From Arthrobotrys musiformis (lineage: Eukaryota > Ascomycota > Orbiliomycetes > Orbiliales > Orbiliaceae), in NCBI GenBank assembly GCA_036971715.1, contig JAVHJL010000012.1, forward strand, positions 992,001 through 1,056,000: a stretch of DNA of 64,000 nt, written 5' to 3'. Shown here one piece after another: positions 1-10,100 of the stretch. Under the pieces are notes generated by a model. That model was not told the origin of the DNA, searched no databases, and worked only from the letters and a program-made list of their open reading frames with translations. The first letter of the stretch is position 1. Every line of letters begins with the position of its first letter. The translations under genes were made by a program, and so were the position numbers.

Positions 1-249
1 TCTGGAAACAATAGATGTACAAATTGTCAAAAAACTGGCCACTATGCATTAAATTGCAGAAATGAATCAGCCTGCGAAATTTGTGCTGGAAAACACAAAA
101 CAATTAATCATTTGTGTAATATATGCCAGGAAAATAAAAAGTCCTGTGACCATATAAAATACAAATGCATTAATTGTGGAGGAGAACATGGGGCAAAAAA
201 TTCCTTATGCCCTAAAAACAAAAAACAAAATATCACCTTAAATGAATAG
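1..249 (+). CDS. LINE ORF1 (gag-like, zinc knuckles), C-terminal part only
   Basis: The reading frame is open from base 1 to the TAG at 247-249, so only the last 82 codons are present. It contains a clear CX2CX4HX4C knuckle (CTNCQKTGHYALNC), then further closely spaced Cys/His groups (CEIC, CNIC, CINCGGEHG) that look like additional knuckles. In LINEs such a protein binds the element's RNA to form the RNP. The stop lies inside the start region of ORF2: the ORF2 ATG at 242 overlaps the last 8 nt in another frame, suggesting coupled termination and reinitiation. The N-terminus is lost at the window edge. Confidence 0.85.
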   Translation, partial: SGNNRCTNCQKTGHYALNCRNESACEICAGKHKTINHLCNICQENKKSCDHIKYKCINCGGEHGAKNSLCPKNKKQNITLNE

Positions 250-3200
250 GGATATTTTAAAAATAATACAACACAATTGTAGAAGATCTACAAATATAAT
301 GCAGTCAATCTTAAACTCTGCATTAATTTACGACAACACGGATTTAATTTTCCTACAAGAACCGTGGTTCTCAAAGGAAAATACTACAATTACACACTCA
401 GGGTTTAAACCAATTTTTTCAAACCCAAAAACCAACGAAACCAACAAAAACCGAAATAGGGTAATTACTTTTATAAAAAAGAATTTACCCTACGAGATCA
501 CAAACCGGGAAGATTTAATTAAAGATGAGGACTGCCAGATAATTGATTTTAAATCAAACAAATTTGGGGAAATCAGATTTATTAATATCTACAACGAAAA
601 ACAACAAAATACGGAAAATGGTGAATATACAGTAAATCGACTCTTTAATAAGATCAAAGATTACTGCACCAAAAAAACATTATTAATCGGAGATTTTAAT
701 GCTCATCACTCTTTATGGAACCCTGAAATTAAATTTAATTTAAGAGCAGGAAAAATAATAGAGTTGATCGAAGATAAAAATCTACAATTAATAAATAAAA
801 ATGGCATACCAACTTATTATAATGTCAGGAAAAATAATAAATCTGAATCCTCAATCATTGACCTATCTTTTGCAACCATTAATTTAAAAGAATTAATTAT
901 GGATTGGAAAATAGATGAAAAAATTGATACAGGATCAGATCATGAGGTAATCTCAATTAAAATAAAACCAAAAGAAAATGACTTAGTAGACAACCCTTTG
1001 TCAACTAACAAATTTAATTGGAATAAAACTAATTGGGAAAACTTCGAAAAAGAATTATTAAGTCTAGATAAAAATCTAGATAAAAATAATTTATGGAAAG
1101 ATCGCCTTTTTTCATTTTATGAGAAAAGAGAAGATCTAGAAAATAATTTGGAAGTTGCAACATCTCTTTTTCAAAAAAATATAATTTTGGCAGTAGAAAG
1201 ATCTACACCAACTTTAAAAATAACACCAAAATCAAAAATTTGGTGGAATGAGGAAATTGAAAAAACAAGAAAAGAGATGTTGCAACAAAAAAGGACATGG
1301 AAATTAAATAGGACCCAACAAAATTGGGAACTATTTAAAATCAAAAGGAATAAACATTTTAGAGAAATTAGATCTTCTAAGGAGAAATCCTGGACTAATT
1401 TTCTAGAAAATGCAAAAGACAAAGAAATATTCCTAGCGCTTAATTTTTCTAAACCTAGAAAAATCCAAAAAATGCCAAATCTAATTTATGAGGACAGGAA
1501 TGCCCTTAATTTTGAAGATAAGGCAAAAATATTAAGAAAGGCGTTATTTCCAAAACCACCAAATTATACAAAAACAACAAATCCACTGTTACCAGTGGAA
1601 ATAACAATTAACAAAAAGTTAATGGAATGGAAAAAGATAAGAGATAGTGAAATCAAAGAAGCCATCTTCTCATCCAATTCCAAAAAAGCACCAGGACCAG
1701 ATGGAATTAATTTTCTATGTCTAAAAAGGGCTTACGAAATTATACCGGGAAGATTTAATGATTTATTCAAACAATTATTAAATTATGGGTACCATCCAAT
1801 ATGCTTCAGAGAAGCAATTGGGGCAATTTTACCTAAACCAAATAAACCGGATTATAATATTCCAAAAGCTTACAGAATTATTAGTCTCCTAAATTGTTTA
1901 GGAAAAATATCAGAGAAAATAATAGCAAGAAGAATAGCCTTCTTATCAGAAACTAATAAAATTCTAAATCCAGAACAAATTGGAGGCAGAAAACAAAGAT
2001 CTGCAATTGATGCAGCTTTGTCATTAGTTCATGATATAGAAATGGCTAATTCAGAAAAGTTAAAAACCTCTGTTTTATTCCTAGACGTTAAAGGGGCTTT
2101 TGATAATGTTTCAAAGGAAAGGTTAATTAATACCTTAGAAGACATGAAGTTCCCCAAACAATTAATTTCGTGGATTAATAATTTTATGTCCAAAAGATTA
2201 ATTAAACTGGCCTTCGATGGACAAGTAGAAAAATTAAAACCAGTTGAAACTGGAATACCACAAGGTTCCCCAATATCCCCAATTCTTTTTCTATTATATT
2301 TAACACCACTATTTAATTTATTAGAACAAAAAACGCCTTCTATCATTAAACCATCTTATATAGATGATTTGGCGTTAATTGCAACTAATAAAAAAATAGA
2401 AACAAATATATATGAATTAGAAGAAACTGCAAAAATAGCCTTTAATTGGGCTGCAGATAATGCAGTAGCTTTTGATGACATAAAATCAGAGCTAATTCAT
2501 TTTAAAACAAATTTAAAAAAGAAAAATGAATTTGGGGAATTAAATATTGAGCTACCAAATGGTACAATAATAAAACCTACCAACAATATAAGGTGGTTAG
2601 GTATATATTTCGATATGAGATTGAATTTTAAACACCACATTAAAATAAAAACAAGTGCAGCAAATAAAATTTTAAATTTTATCAAGGCACTTGCTAATTC
2701 AGAAAAAGGACTTAAAACTAAAGCGATAATACAATTGTATAAAAGCTGCGTTTGTTCTATTTCCGACTATGGGTCTGAAATATGGTGGAAAAACCAAAAA
2801 CAACAAAATGTTTTGAAAGAATTTAAATTAATTCAAAATAAGATGTTGAGAAAAATAACAGGAGGCTTCAAAACAACTCCAATAAATATATTGGAAGTTG
2901 AGGCCTCTATTTTACCACCAGAAATAAGACTAAATGGGATACAAAGAAGGTATGCCCTAAGATCCCTTTTTCTTAATAAAAATCATCCAATAAAAAAGAG
3001 ATCTCCAGAGTCATTCCCACCAGAATTTAATTTTGGAAGAGAGGAAACAGGACTGGGACCTTATTTAAAATGGAATGAAAATAAAAAAGAAGGGGACAAA
3101 AAAGAATATGCCTCCACACTGGACAGAATACTATCAAGAATTAATTTCTTGATAAACCCATATACAAAAATTGAGGAATTAAATATAAAATTCAATCCAC

Positions 3201-4279
3201 CTTGGATTGAAAATAAAATTAATTTCCTCATAAATAACGTACCCAAGGACTTAGAAGCAGAAAACCACAAAAATAAAAAAGAAGTTGAACTAAATTCTAG
3301 GGAAAACTTACTTATTTATACAGACGGTTCTATGCTGGAAATAGAAAATAAAAATAATAAAAAAAAGAATAATAAAAATAAAAAAGAAAAATCCTTGGGG
3401 GCTGGAATTTATGGAGAAATAGATAATAAATCTATTTTCGAAATTTATTTTAGTTTGGGAAAAAGTATGGAGGTATATGATGCAGAATTAATTGCTTTAA
3501 GGAAAGGGTTCGAAAAATCCTTTGAAGTAATTAATAAAAATAAAGAGGTGAAGAATATTTATTTCTTCACCGACAACCAGGCTGCAATAAAAAGGTTACA
3601 AAACCTAAATTTAGGGCCTGGTCAGGAGACAACTTCAGAAATTTGGGATATGGCAAATGAATTAAATTCTAGAAATATTAATATATTTATAGAATGGGTC
3701 CCAGGTCACTCTGAAGTTGTTGGAAATGAAAAGGCAGATTACTTAGCTAAGGAAGCTGCAAAAATAAAAAAGAAAAGCCTATTCAAGTCCTTCGCCTATT
3801 TAAAAAGAAAAATTAAAGAAAAGGACTTACTAGAATGGGAAGAAAAATACAAAAAACAAAAAAACAGGCCAAATTATATTAATAGGCCAAAGTTAAAAAG
3901 AAATAAGATATTTACTAAGTTTAGTAATAATTTTGTTTCTTCTTTAACGCAACTGAGGACTGGGCATGGGTACTTTAACAGTTATTTATATAAAATTCCA
4001 AATTCTGGAATTTTAAATAAAAACTGTACATGCAGAAATAAGCCTCAAACACCAAAACACTTAATTATGGAATGCAAAATCTATAATGAAGAGAGAGAGG
4101 TGTTAAAAAGGAAACTCAAAAAAGCTAATAAACAATTAGATTATTACTTTTTATTATTTAATAATGAAGGTATGATCTTTTTGGAAGAGTTCCTAAATAA
4201 AACAAATATTGCAAAAAGAAAATGCAATAAAAATCCTAAAAATGATTATTTCACAGGATGGGGAAATCTGGAAGTTTGA
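242..4279 (+). CDS. LINE ORF2: endonuclease, reverse transcriptase, RNase H
   Basis: Intact 1345-aa polyprotein for target-primed reverse transcription. Residues 1-240 are an APE-type endonuclease (QHNCRRS, FLQEPW, GDFNAHHSLW near 147, SSIIDLSF, GSDHEVI). Residues about 470-780 are the reverse transcriptase: KAPGPDGINF near 482, LDVKGAFDNV near 618, GIPQGSPISPILF near 673, and the catalytic YIDD near 706. Residues about 1020-1170 are RNase H with YTDGSM, DAELIAL, FTDNQAAIK and WVPGHSEVVGNEKAD, so all acidic catalytic positions are present. A C-terminal Cys/His cluster (CTCRNKPQTPKHLIMEC) lies near 1261. The start at 242 overlaps the ORF1 stop, as expected for a coupled second ORF. Lys/Asn/Ile/Glu-rich codon use reflects the A-rich strand. 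No stop or frameshift is seen, so this copy may be functional. Confidence 0.95.
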   Translation: MNRDILKIIQHNCRRSTNIMQSILNSALIYDNTDLIFLQEPWFSKENTTITHSGFKPIFSNPKTNETNKNRNRVITFIKKNLPYEITNREDLIKDEDCQIIDFKSNKFGEIRFINIYNEKQQNTENGEYTVNRLFNKIKDYCTKKTLLIGDFNAHHSLWNPEIKFNLRAGKIIELIEDKNLQLINKNGIPTYYNVRKNNKSESSIIDLSFATINLKELIMDWKIDEKIDTGSDHEVISIKIKPKENDLVDNPLSTNKFNWNKTNWENFEKELLSLDKNLDKNNLWKDRLFSFYEKREDLENNLEVATSLFQKNIILAVERSTPTLKITPKSKIWWNEEIEKTRKEMLQQKRTWKLNRTQQNWELFKIKRNKHFREIRSSKEKSWTNFLENAKDKEIFLALNFSKPRKIQKMPNLIYEDRNALNFEDKAKILRKALFPKPPNYTKTTNPLLPVEITINKKLMEWKKIRDSEIKEAIFSSNSKKAPGPDGINFLCLKRAYEIIPGRFNDLFKQLLNYGYHPICFREAIGAILPKPNKPDYNIPKAYRIISLLNCLGKISEKIIARRIAFLSETNKILNPEQIGGRKQRSAIDAALSLVHDIEMANSEKLKTSVLFLDVKGAFDNVSKERLINTLEDMKFPKQLISWINNFMSKRLIKLAFDGQVEKLKPVETGIPQGSPISPILFLLYLTPLFNLLEQKTPSIIKPSYIDDLALIATNKKIETNIYELEETAKIAFNWAADNAVAFDDIKSELIHFKTNLKKKNEFGELNIELPNGTIIKPTNNIRWLGIYFDMRLNFKHHIKIKTSAANKILNFIKALANSEKGLKTKAIIQLYKSCVCSISDYGSEIWWKNQKQQNVLKEFKLIQNKMLRKITGGFKTTPINILEVEASILPPEIRLNGIQRRYALRSLFLNKNHPIKKRSPESFPPEFNFGREETGLGPYLKWNENKKEGDKKEYASTLDRILSRINFLINPYTKIEELNIKFNPPWIENKINFLINNVPKDLEAENHKNKKEVELNSRENLLIYTDGSMLEIENKNNKKKNNKNKKEKSLGAGIYGEIDNKSIFEIYFSLGKSMEVYDAELIALRKGFEKSFEVINKNKEVKNIYFFTDNQAAIKRLQNLNLGPGQETTSEIWDMANELNSRNINIFIEWVPGHSEVVGNEKADYLAKEAAKIKKKSLFKSFAYLKRKIKEKDLLEWEEKYKKQKNRPNYINRPKLKRNKIFTKFSNNFVSSLTQLRTGHGYFNSYLYKIPNSGILNKNCTCRNKPQTPKHLIMECKIYNEEREVLKRKLKKANKQLDYYFLLFNNEGMIFLEEFLNKTNIAKRKCNKNPKNDYFTGWGNLEV

Positions 4280-4540
4280 AAAAATGAATGAAAAGGTTCC
4301 GGAAATGAGATATATCATTTTAATATTACATCAAAGTGGATGGGTAAGAACAACAGATATACGACATTGTTCTTTTAATGGGAAAAAAGAAGAAAGAGAC
4401 AAAAAGGGTTAGAAGGAACCTCAAAAAACAAAAAACAAAAATAAAAATAAAAACAAAAAACAAAAATAAAAAATGATTTTATGTAGTTTTCATTTTTAAT
4501 GAGGAGCGAAAATCATGTATTTTAATTTCTTTTCCTTCAT

Positions 4541-4597
4541 TCCGCCATAACCGAAAGGTTGCATGCGTGTATGATAAATAATAATAATAATAATAAT
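4541..4597 (+). promoter_or_regulatory. LINE 3' recognition tail with GNRA hairpin and TAA repeat
   Basis: The block CCGCCATAACCGAAAGGT, then about 13 nt, then GATAAATAATAAT ends the element. Bases 4549-4560 form AACC-GAAA-GGTT, a 4-bp stem closed by a GNRA tetraloop. The same block ends LINE copy B (hairpin 17468-17479) and the SINE (13593-13602). Its likely role is recognition of the RNA 3' end by the LINE reverse transcriptase; this is inferred from sharing, not tested. Confidence 0.7.
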
Positions 4598-5784
4598 TAT
4601 TTTTAATTTACAAATATAAAATAAAAATATACTATTTAACAAGATATAATTCAATTTTTTATGTTCTGTCCTTTTTGTTGGGAAAGCTTATTAAGTAAAA
4701 TTATGGTTTAATCTTTATTATATTTTTTTAAAAAAGAAAATACCACATAATAAACTCTTGTATACCAAAAATTATAGTTTACAAATATATATATATATCT
4801 TATCCCTTAATTTATAAAAATACTTACTTGCATTAAAAAGCAATTAAAAAATATAATTACCATAAATACCCAATATTACACACCAATTTTTTATAATAAA
4901 TAAAATATTAATTTGTTTGAAATTAATTCTGGATAACTAGCCAGTGGTTTAAGTATCTACAACTATATAAAGACACATATTTCTTTCTAAAAAATTGTAT
5001 TAACAACAAAACCACTTCTTCTATAAAATATAAAAAAATTATCAGAATTCTAGGATACACACTCTCGATTCATTATTTTTCCTTTTTTCTAAACTCCTGT
5101 TCCTTCGGAACAGTCGAAAAAATAACCAATAACCATAAAAATAATAATTATTATTTTTTAAAAAATAATTATTAAATTAGTTATATTTTATATTAAAATT
5201 GTTTAGCAAAATAAATCTAATAAAGTTATAATAATAATAATATTACAAAAAATTTTATTTATAAATATTTAATTATGATTAAAAAAAAAAAATCAAATAA
5301 GCTTATATAAAATATATTTATAAAAAATTTAAAAAAATTAATTATTATTAAAAAGTATATTAGTATTTTTTATTATTATTATATTTATTTTTATAATTAT
5401 AAGTATTATTTAATAATTTATATTTTTTTTATTAAACATTATAAATTTCTATAAAATCTAAAATATAATTTTAAGATTTTTTTATAAATTTACTTTTAAA
5501 TTATTTTTTATTTATATTTTTATAAATTATAGAGTATATGTCACGCCCACACTATATGACTAGTCTTGATTAGGCATATAGCTTGGCGCGATAAACATAC
5601 TTCTGTACTCTATTTATTCTACAAAAAGATTTAGTTTATAATTTATTTATTCTTATTATAAATATTTGTTTGGAGAAAATAAATTAATTTCCTATATTAT
5701 ATAAAATATATTATTTCTATAACATATTTAATTTTATTTGATTAACAAAAATCTAATTTACTGGTCTATCTTATCTTTATGTAA
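4598..5784. other. AT-rich intergenic DNA, RIP-like
   Basis: Very AT-rich sequence with no coding frame of note. About 5538-5620 is a less AT-rich island beginning TGTCACGCCC, which resembles the start of a fungal LTR and still contains CpG. It may be the least mutated part of an old LTR. Nothing else is recognised. Confidence 0.6.
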
Positions 5785-5786
5785 TA

Positions 5787-7147
5787 CAGTTTGACGACAA
5801 AAAGATTCGGATCAAACGCAACAACACATCGAAAATAAGTGACTGAATGTAAATTGCAATAGCTAGGCTAATAGTAATTCTATTTACATAGTAATAGTTC
5901 CAAACGTTAGCCTGAAAGCTATAGTTTTCGATACCAATTGTAATTAGTATTTAGTATACCACCCATTAGCTGCAATCACTGCTTCGCAGCGGCGGGGCAT
6001 TGAGGCTGCAAGCTTCTTGAAGTAGTCTTCTGGTAAACTATGCCATACCTCTGCAATTACCGCCTGTAACTGTCTTATTGCCTCAGGTTTTGAATTAATG
6101 TTCTTCAGCTCGGGGTACAGCCTATGTAACTGATCTTTGAGGTGCCGCCAGACGTGCTCAATAGGATTCAAATCAGGGCTGTAGGGAGGCCAGTCCATTA
6201 CCAGAAATTCGCAATCCTGCAGCCATTCTCTTGTCAATCGAGCTGCATGAACAGGGGCATTGTCACGCATAAATATTAGTTCAGAATTCAAATTTCCAGC
6301 CAATTCTGTCCAGAATTCGGGGAGGTATTCGCCCAACATATTATAGGTGTAATAGTCCGCATCAATAGTGCGCTCAACTATGTGAATTGGCCCTTTTGTA
6401 GCACCTGCAAACATAGCCCAAATCATTATTTTGGCGTCCTGGCCTTTGAACTTAGGATTGATACAGTTCTGAATCCACTTCTCGCCCGGGGTTCTGAATA
6501 CCCAGACAGTTTTGGGGTCCTGGGATCGCTCTACCCAGCACTCGTCACTCCAGATAACAGAGCGCCATTGGTTAGGCCCCCAGTCTTTGTATTTGCGTGC
6601 CCAGGCCAGGCGTGCACGGGCATGCTCAGGCTTTAGTTTTGGACGCTGCTGGGCACGCCATTTGCGAATATTTGCCTGAGATAATCGTCTTTGAACTGTA
6701 CGCTTACTAACAGCGTTACCGGTGACATTGGTGGTCAGTTCACTAAGTGGTTGACGGCGATTGAGCTTGCTGGAACGCACTAGCAGCCTATCAGTGCGTT
6801 TACTAGTCTTTGAAGGACGTCCGGGCGACGATTTGGCAGTTATACTGCCCCGTTTGATAGCGGTTCTCATAAATGAATGAGTGGTACTGGGTGGCAGCTT
6901 GAGATTAGCCGCAATTTCGAGGTTTGTAGCTCCGGAGGCCTGTAACGCTGCAATTGCGCCTCGGTAGCAAGGACTGAGCGTCTTATTCGCTAGCTGGTCA
7001 CCTAGCAATTCGATTAAGCCCATTTTCAGTGACCGCGGGCGTGGTGGTAGTGGTGGAGGCAGTGGTTTTGTTTTGATGGTGGTGGTTGTGAAGTCACGCG
7101 TAAATTAAATTTTTTCGTGTTGTACGAATCTTTTTGTCCTAGTACTG
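5787..7147 (-). mobile_element. Tc1/mariner element with imperfect TIRs and TA duplication
   Basis: A 1361-bp DNA transposon. The 23-bp terminal inverted repeats lie at 5787-5809 and 7125-7147, start with CAGT, share GGACAAAAAGATTCG-type sequence on the inner side and match at 19 of 23 positions. They are flanked by TA dinucleotides (5785-5786 and 7148-7149), the canonical Tc1/mariner target duplication. The element has near-normal base composition inside an extremely AT-rich block, so it probably arrived after the surrounding DNA was mutated. The single gene is intact, so the copy could be active. Confidence 0.93.
5944..7023 (-). CDS. Tc1-like transposase (DD34E)
   Basis: Intact 359-aa transposase for cut-and-paste transposition at TA sites. 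The N-terminal half has helix-turn-helix DNA-binding segments: residues 22-55 around GATNLEIAANLKLPPSTTHS and a second about 85-120, joined by an AT-hook-like SSPGRPSK at 65-72. The DDE domain shows D160 in WSDECW, D254 in MRDNAPVH and E289 in SPDLNPIEHVW, with exactly 34 residues between the last two (DD34E, Tc1 type). Length is normal for the family. The start is the first Met of the open frame, about 100 bp inside the TIR at 7125-7147, a usual leader for these elements. No frameshift or missing catalytic residue is seen. Confidence 0.95.
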   Translation of the reverse strand: MGLIELLGDQLANKTLSPCYRGAIAALQASGATNLEIAANLKLPPSTTHSFMRTAIKRGSITAKSSPGRPSKTSKRTDRLLVRSSKLNRRQPLSELTTNVTGNAVSKRTVQRRLSQANIRKWRAQQRPKLKPEHARARLAWARKYKDWGPNQWRSVIWSDECWVERSQDPKTVWVFRTPGEKWIQNCINPKFKGQDAKIMIWAMFAGATKGPIHIVERTIDADYYTYNMLGEYLPEFWTELAGNLNSELIFMRDNAPVHAARLTREWLQDCEFLVMDWPPYSPDLNPIEHVWRHLKDQLHRLYPELKNINSKPEAIRQLQAVIAEVWHSLPEDYFKKLAASMPRRCEAVIAANGWYTKY

Positions 7148-7149
7148 TA

Positions 7150-10100
7150 TTTGTTATAATATATGTATGGTAAATTGCTGTTTACTAGAAAACTTATTTT
7201 TTAGATTTTTTTAAAATTTTATTGATTAATTTATTAATTATTTTTATTATTATTTAATAATATTTAAATATTAATATTACTAAAGGGATTATATAAGTTG
7301 TTAATAATTTTATTAACTTTCTTATAAATTTTATTTTTATTATTAATAAATTATTAGAAATAATTATAATATATTATTTTTTATTTAGATAAAAATTATT
7401 ATTATAAGATAATTTAATATTTAAAAAGTTTTAAATTAATAATATTAAAATTAATATAAGTATAAGTCGCTGTGTTCTGAAAATTAATACTATTAAATTT
7501 TTTTAAAATAAATCGAAAATTTTTATATTTTTTACTATAAGTAATAATATAAAAACATTTAAAATCTTTGTAGAGATTAAAATAAATATTTTAATTATTA
7601 TTAATTTTCTATTTTAATTTATAAATTTTATTTAAAACAATTTTTTTTTTAATAATTTTTATATTTTTAGTTTTTTTAAATATAGTATTGATAAAAATTT
7701 GTTTAAATAATATATATACTCATTTAAAACTAAATCGAAATTTTAAAAATTATATAAAATAAAAAGTAAATAAAGATTAAGTTTATAAACTAATATAAAT
7801 TTATAAAAGAATATAATAAAATATTAATAAATTAATTTAAATAAAAAGTAAATAGTAGTATAAAATTTAACTTTAATAAAATAAAAACTTTAAAATACTT
7901 TTTTTAAAAAAAAAAAAAATTTATAATAAAATAAAAAAGTATAATATATATATAATATCTTCTGGAATAAATTATAATAATTAAATAAATTTTAATTAAA
8001 TAATAATTTTTATATTGTATATTATAATTGATTTTATAAATTAAAAATAAAAAAATATATAAAATAAAAATAAAAAAATCTAAAATATTTATTTATAAAT
8101 AATTAGTATATATAAATATTAAATTTCCTTTATTATATTTATATTAAGATAAAATAAATCTTATTAAACTTATATATAAAATATATTTTATAAAATATAA
8201 AAAATCTTAAATCTTAAATATAAATTAATTAAACAAAATCTTAATTATTAAACTAAATTTAATATATTAGAAAAAGTAAATTAATTTTAACAACTCTATA
8301 AAAAATTATTATTAAATAAATATTTTTTAAATTTTAATAATAAATTAATTAAATTAAAATATCTACATTAAAATATAAAAGTATAACTATTTAAAAAAAT
8401 TATATTAATTTTTTTATTAATTATAATAACTATAACTATTAATTTACTTTTTAATAAATTATATTTTATTAATCTATTTTTTATAAATTTTTAAATTAAT
8501 TAAAAATCCTTATTATTCTACAATCTACAAAGATTATTTTAAAACTAATGAAAATTAGTTTTTTAAGTAAGTTAATAAACTTCGCAATATTTATTATATT
8601 ATATTAAAAAATTATTAAAAAAATTAATAAAACTGTAATTGGTATAGGCGATTACGTTATAGGCGTACAGCCAGACTCTGCCATTCCTATCTATAAATAG
8701 GAAGATTAATATATTAAAATCTAGATTCATCAATCATTAATCATATAACTACATATTTATATATTATTAGTACTACATATATATGTTTATAACCTACAAA
8801 CTCACCTTTACACATTATTAGTACTATTTTTATAAAAATAAAAGAATCTCTACTTTATATATTTATATATATATTTTTTGTTATATTTCTACAGATTCTT
8901 ATATAATTTAAATATCTCATATTTCTAAATCTAAATATTTTTATTGTAATAATAAATTGTTATAACTTCCTTTTTATTAGAATGTAGATTTATTGTAATT
9001 AAAAATAGTTATTATATTTAGTTTAAGGAAATTACCTTATTCTTAAATTCTTAATCAAAAACTAACTATATTTTATTAAACTTTATAAAAAAGAAAAAAA
9101 AAATATATTTATTAATATTTCTGCTATATTTGTAAGTATTCTTACTACTAATAAAGTAAAACTTTTAATTACTCTTAAAATAATTATTACCAATATATCT
9201 ACAGTAAATGATGAGGCTAAGTTTTTTTTTATAAATAATAAATTACAAATCATATATACTATTAAACATTCATTCTTAAAAATCTATTTATAAAAAAAAA
9301 TACTATAAACACATAAAAAACATCCATAAAACTTAAAATAAATACTAATATTTCTAATAATACATTAAAACAACTTAATTCAATTATAAATATAGCAATA
9401 ACTAGAAAAAATAAAAAAAATATATATAATAAACATCAGGAAAAAAACACATTTCCATCTTTCCATCAAATAAAAACTTCTTTATTTTATTCTATTATAC
9501 TTTATTCTACTTTATTACGCTTCATCTCATCCATTTTAACTTATTCAAACAAATTTATCTAATATTACAACAAAACTCCTACAAATCCATACAAATCTTT
9601 TAAATAAATTTTAAAATTTTAAATTCTTCCTTTACATTAAAATCATCATCAATTATATTAATATTTGATTTTATATCTTTCTTATTATAAGAATATATTT
9701 TATTCCAAATATTAAAATCAATATAAATATTCAAAAATATAAATAATTTTTATAACAAATTAAATATACTAAATTTAAAATAATCTAAATAAAAATAATA
9801 TTTTAATAAAATTAATAATTTTTCTTTTTATAATTAATAACTAAATACTCATTTAATTAAATAAAATTACAAAAATTTTATATAATTTCCTAGTTAACTT
9901 AAGTTTAGTTACAAAAGCTAACTAAAAAACTTTATTATTAATTTTATTATAATAAATAATAATTCTAATTAAATAATTACCTATTTTTTAAAATCTCTAT
10001 ACAAGTTTATATTAATTTTTTAAAATATAATAAAATCTTTTCAACTTCCCTTTTTTTACTAATTTAAATTAAATTAAATAATATAAAAACATTTCTTTAT

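Larger units (their letters stand above)
1..4597 (+). mobile_element. Tad-like LINE retrotransposon, copy A, 5' end outside window
   Basis: Non-LTR retrotransposon with the end of ORF1, a full ORF2 and a 3' region ending in a short TAA repeat (about 4576-4597). A near-identical 3' segment recurs at 15094-17512 and defines the 3' end of the family. The order zinc-knuckle ORF1, endonuclease, reverse transcriptase, RNase H, then a C-terminal Cys/His motif fits the I/Tad group of fungal LINEs; that assignment is from family knowledge, not a tree. The sense strand is strongly A-rich, unlike strand-symmetric RIP damage. The 5' end and any target-site duplication lie outside the window. Confidence 0.93.

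Noticed and set aside
1171..3270. Minus-strand frames inside LINE ORF2
   Set aside because: Antisense shadows of a real coding frame in A-rich DNA.
4209..4412. 67-aa frame overlapping the end of LINE ORF2, identical in copy B
   Set aside because: Its conservation is explained by near-identity of the two LINE copies; the composition is 3' UTR-like and there is no motif.
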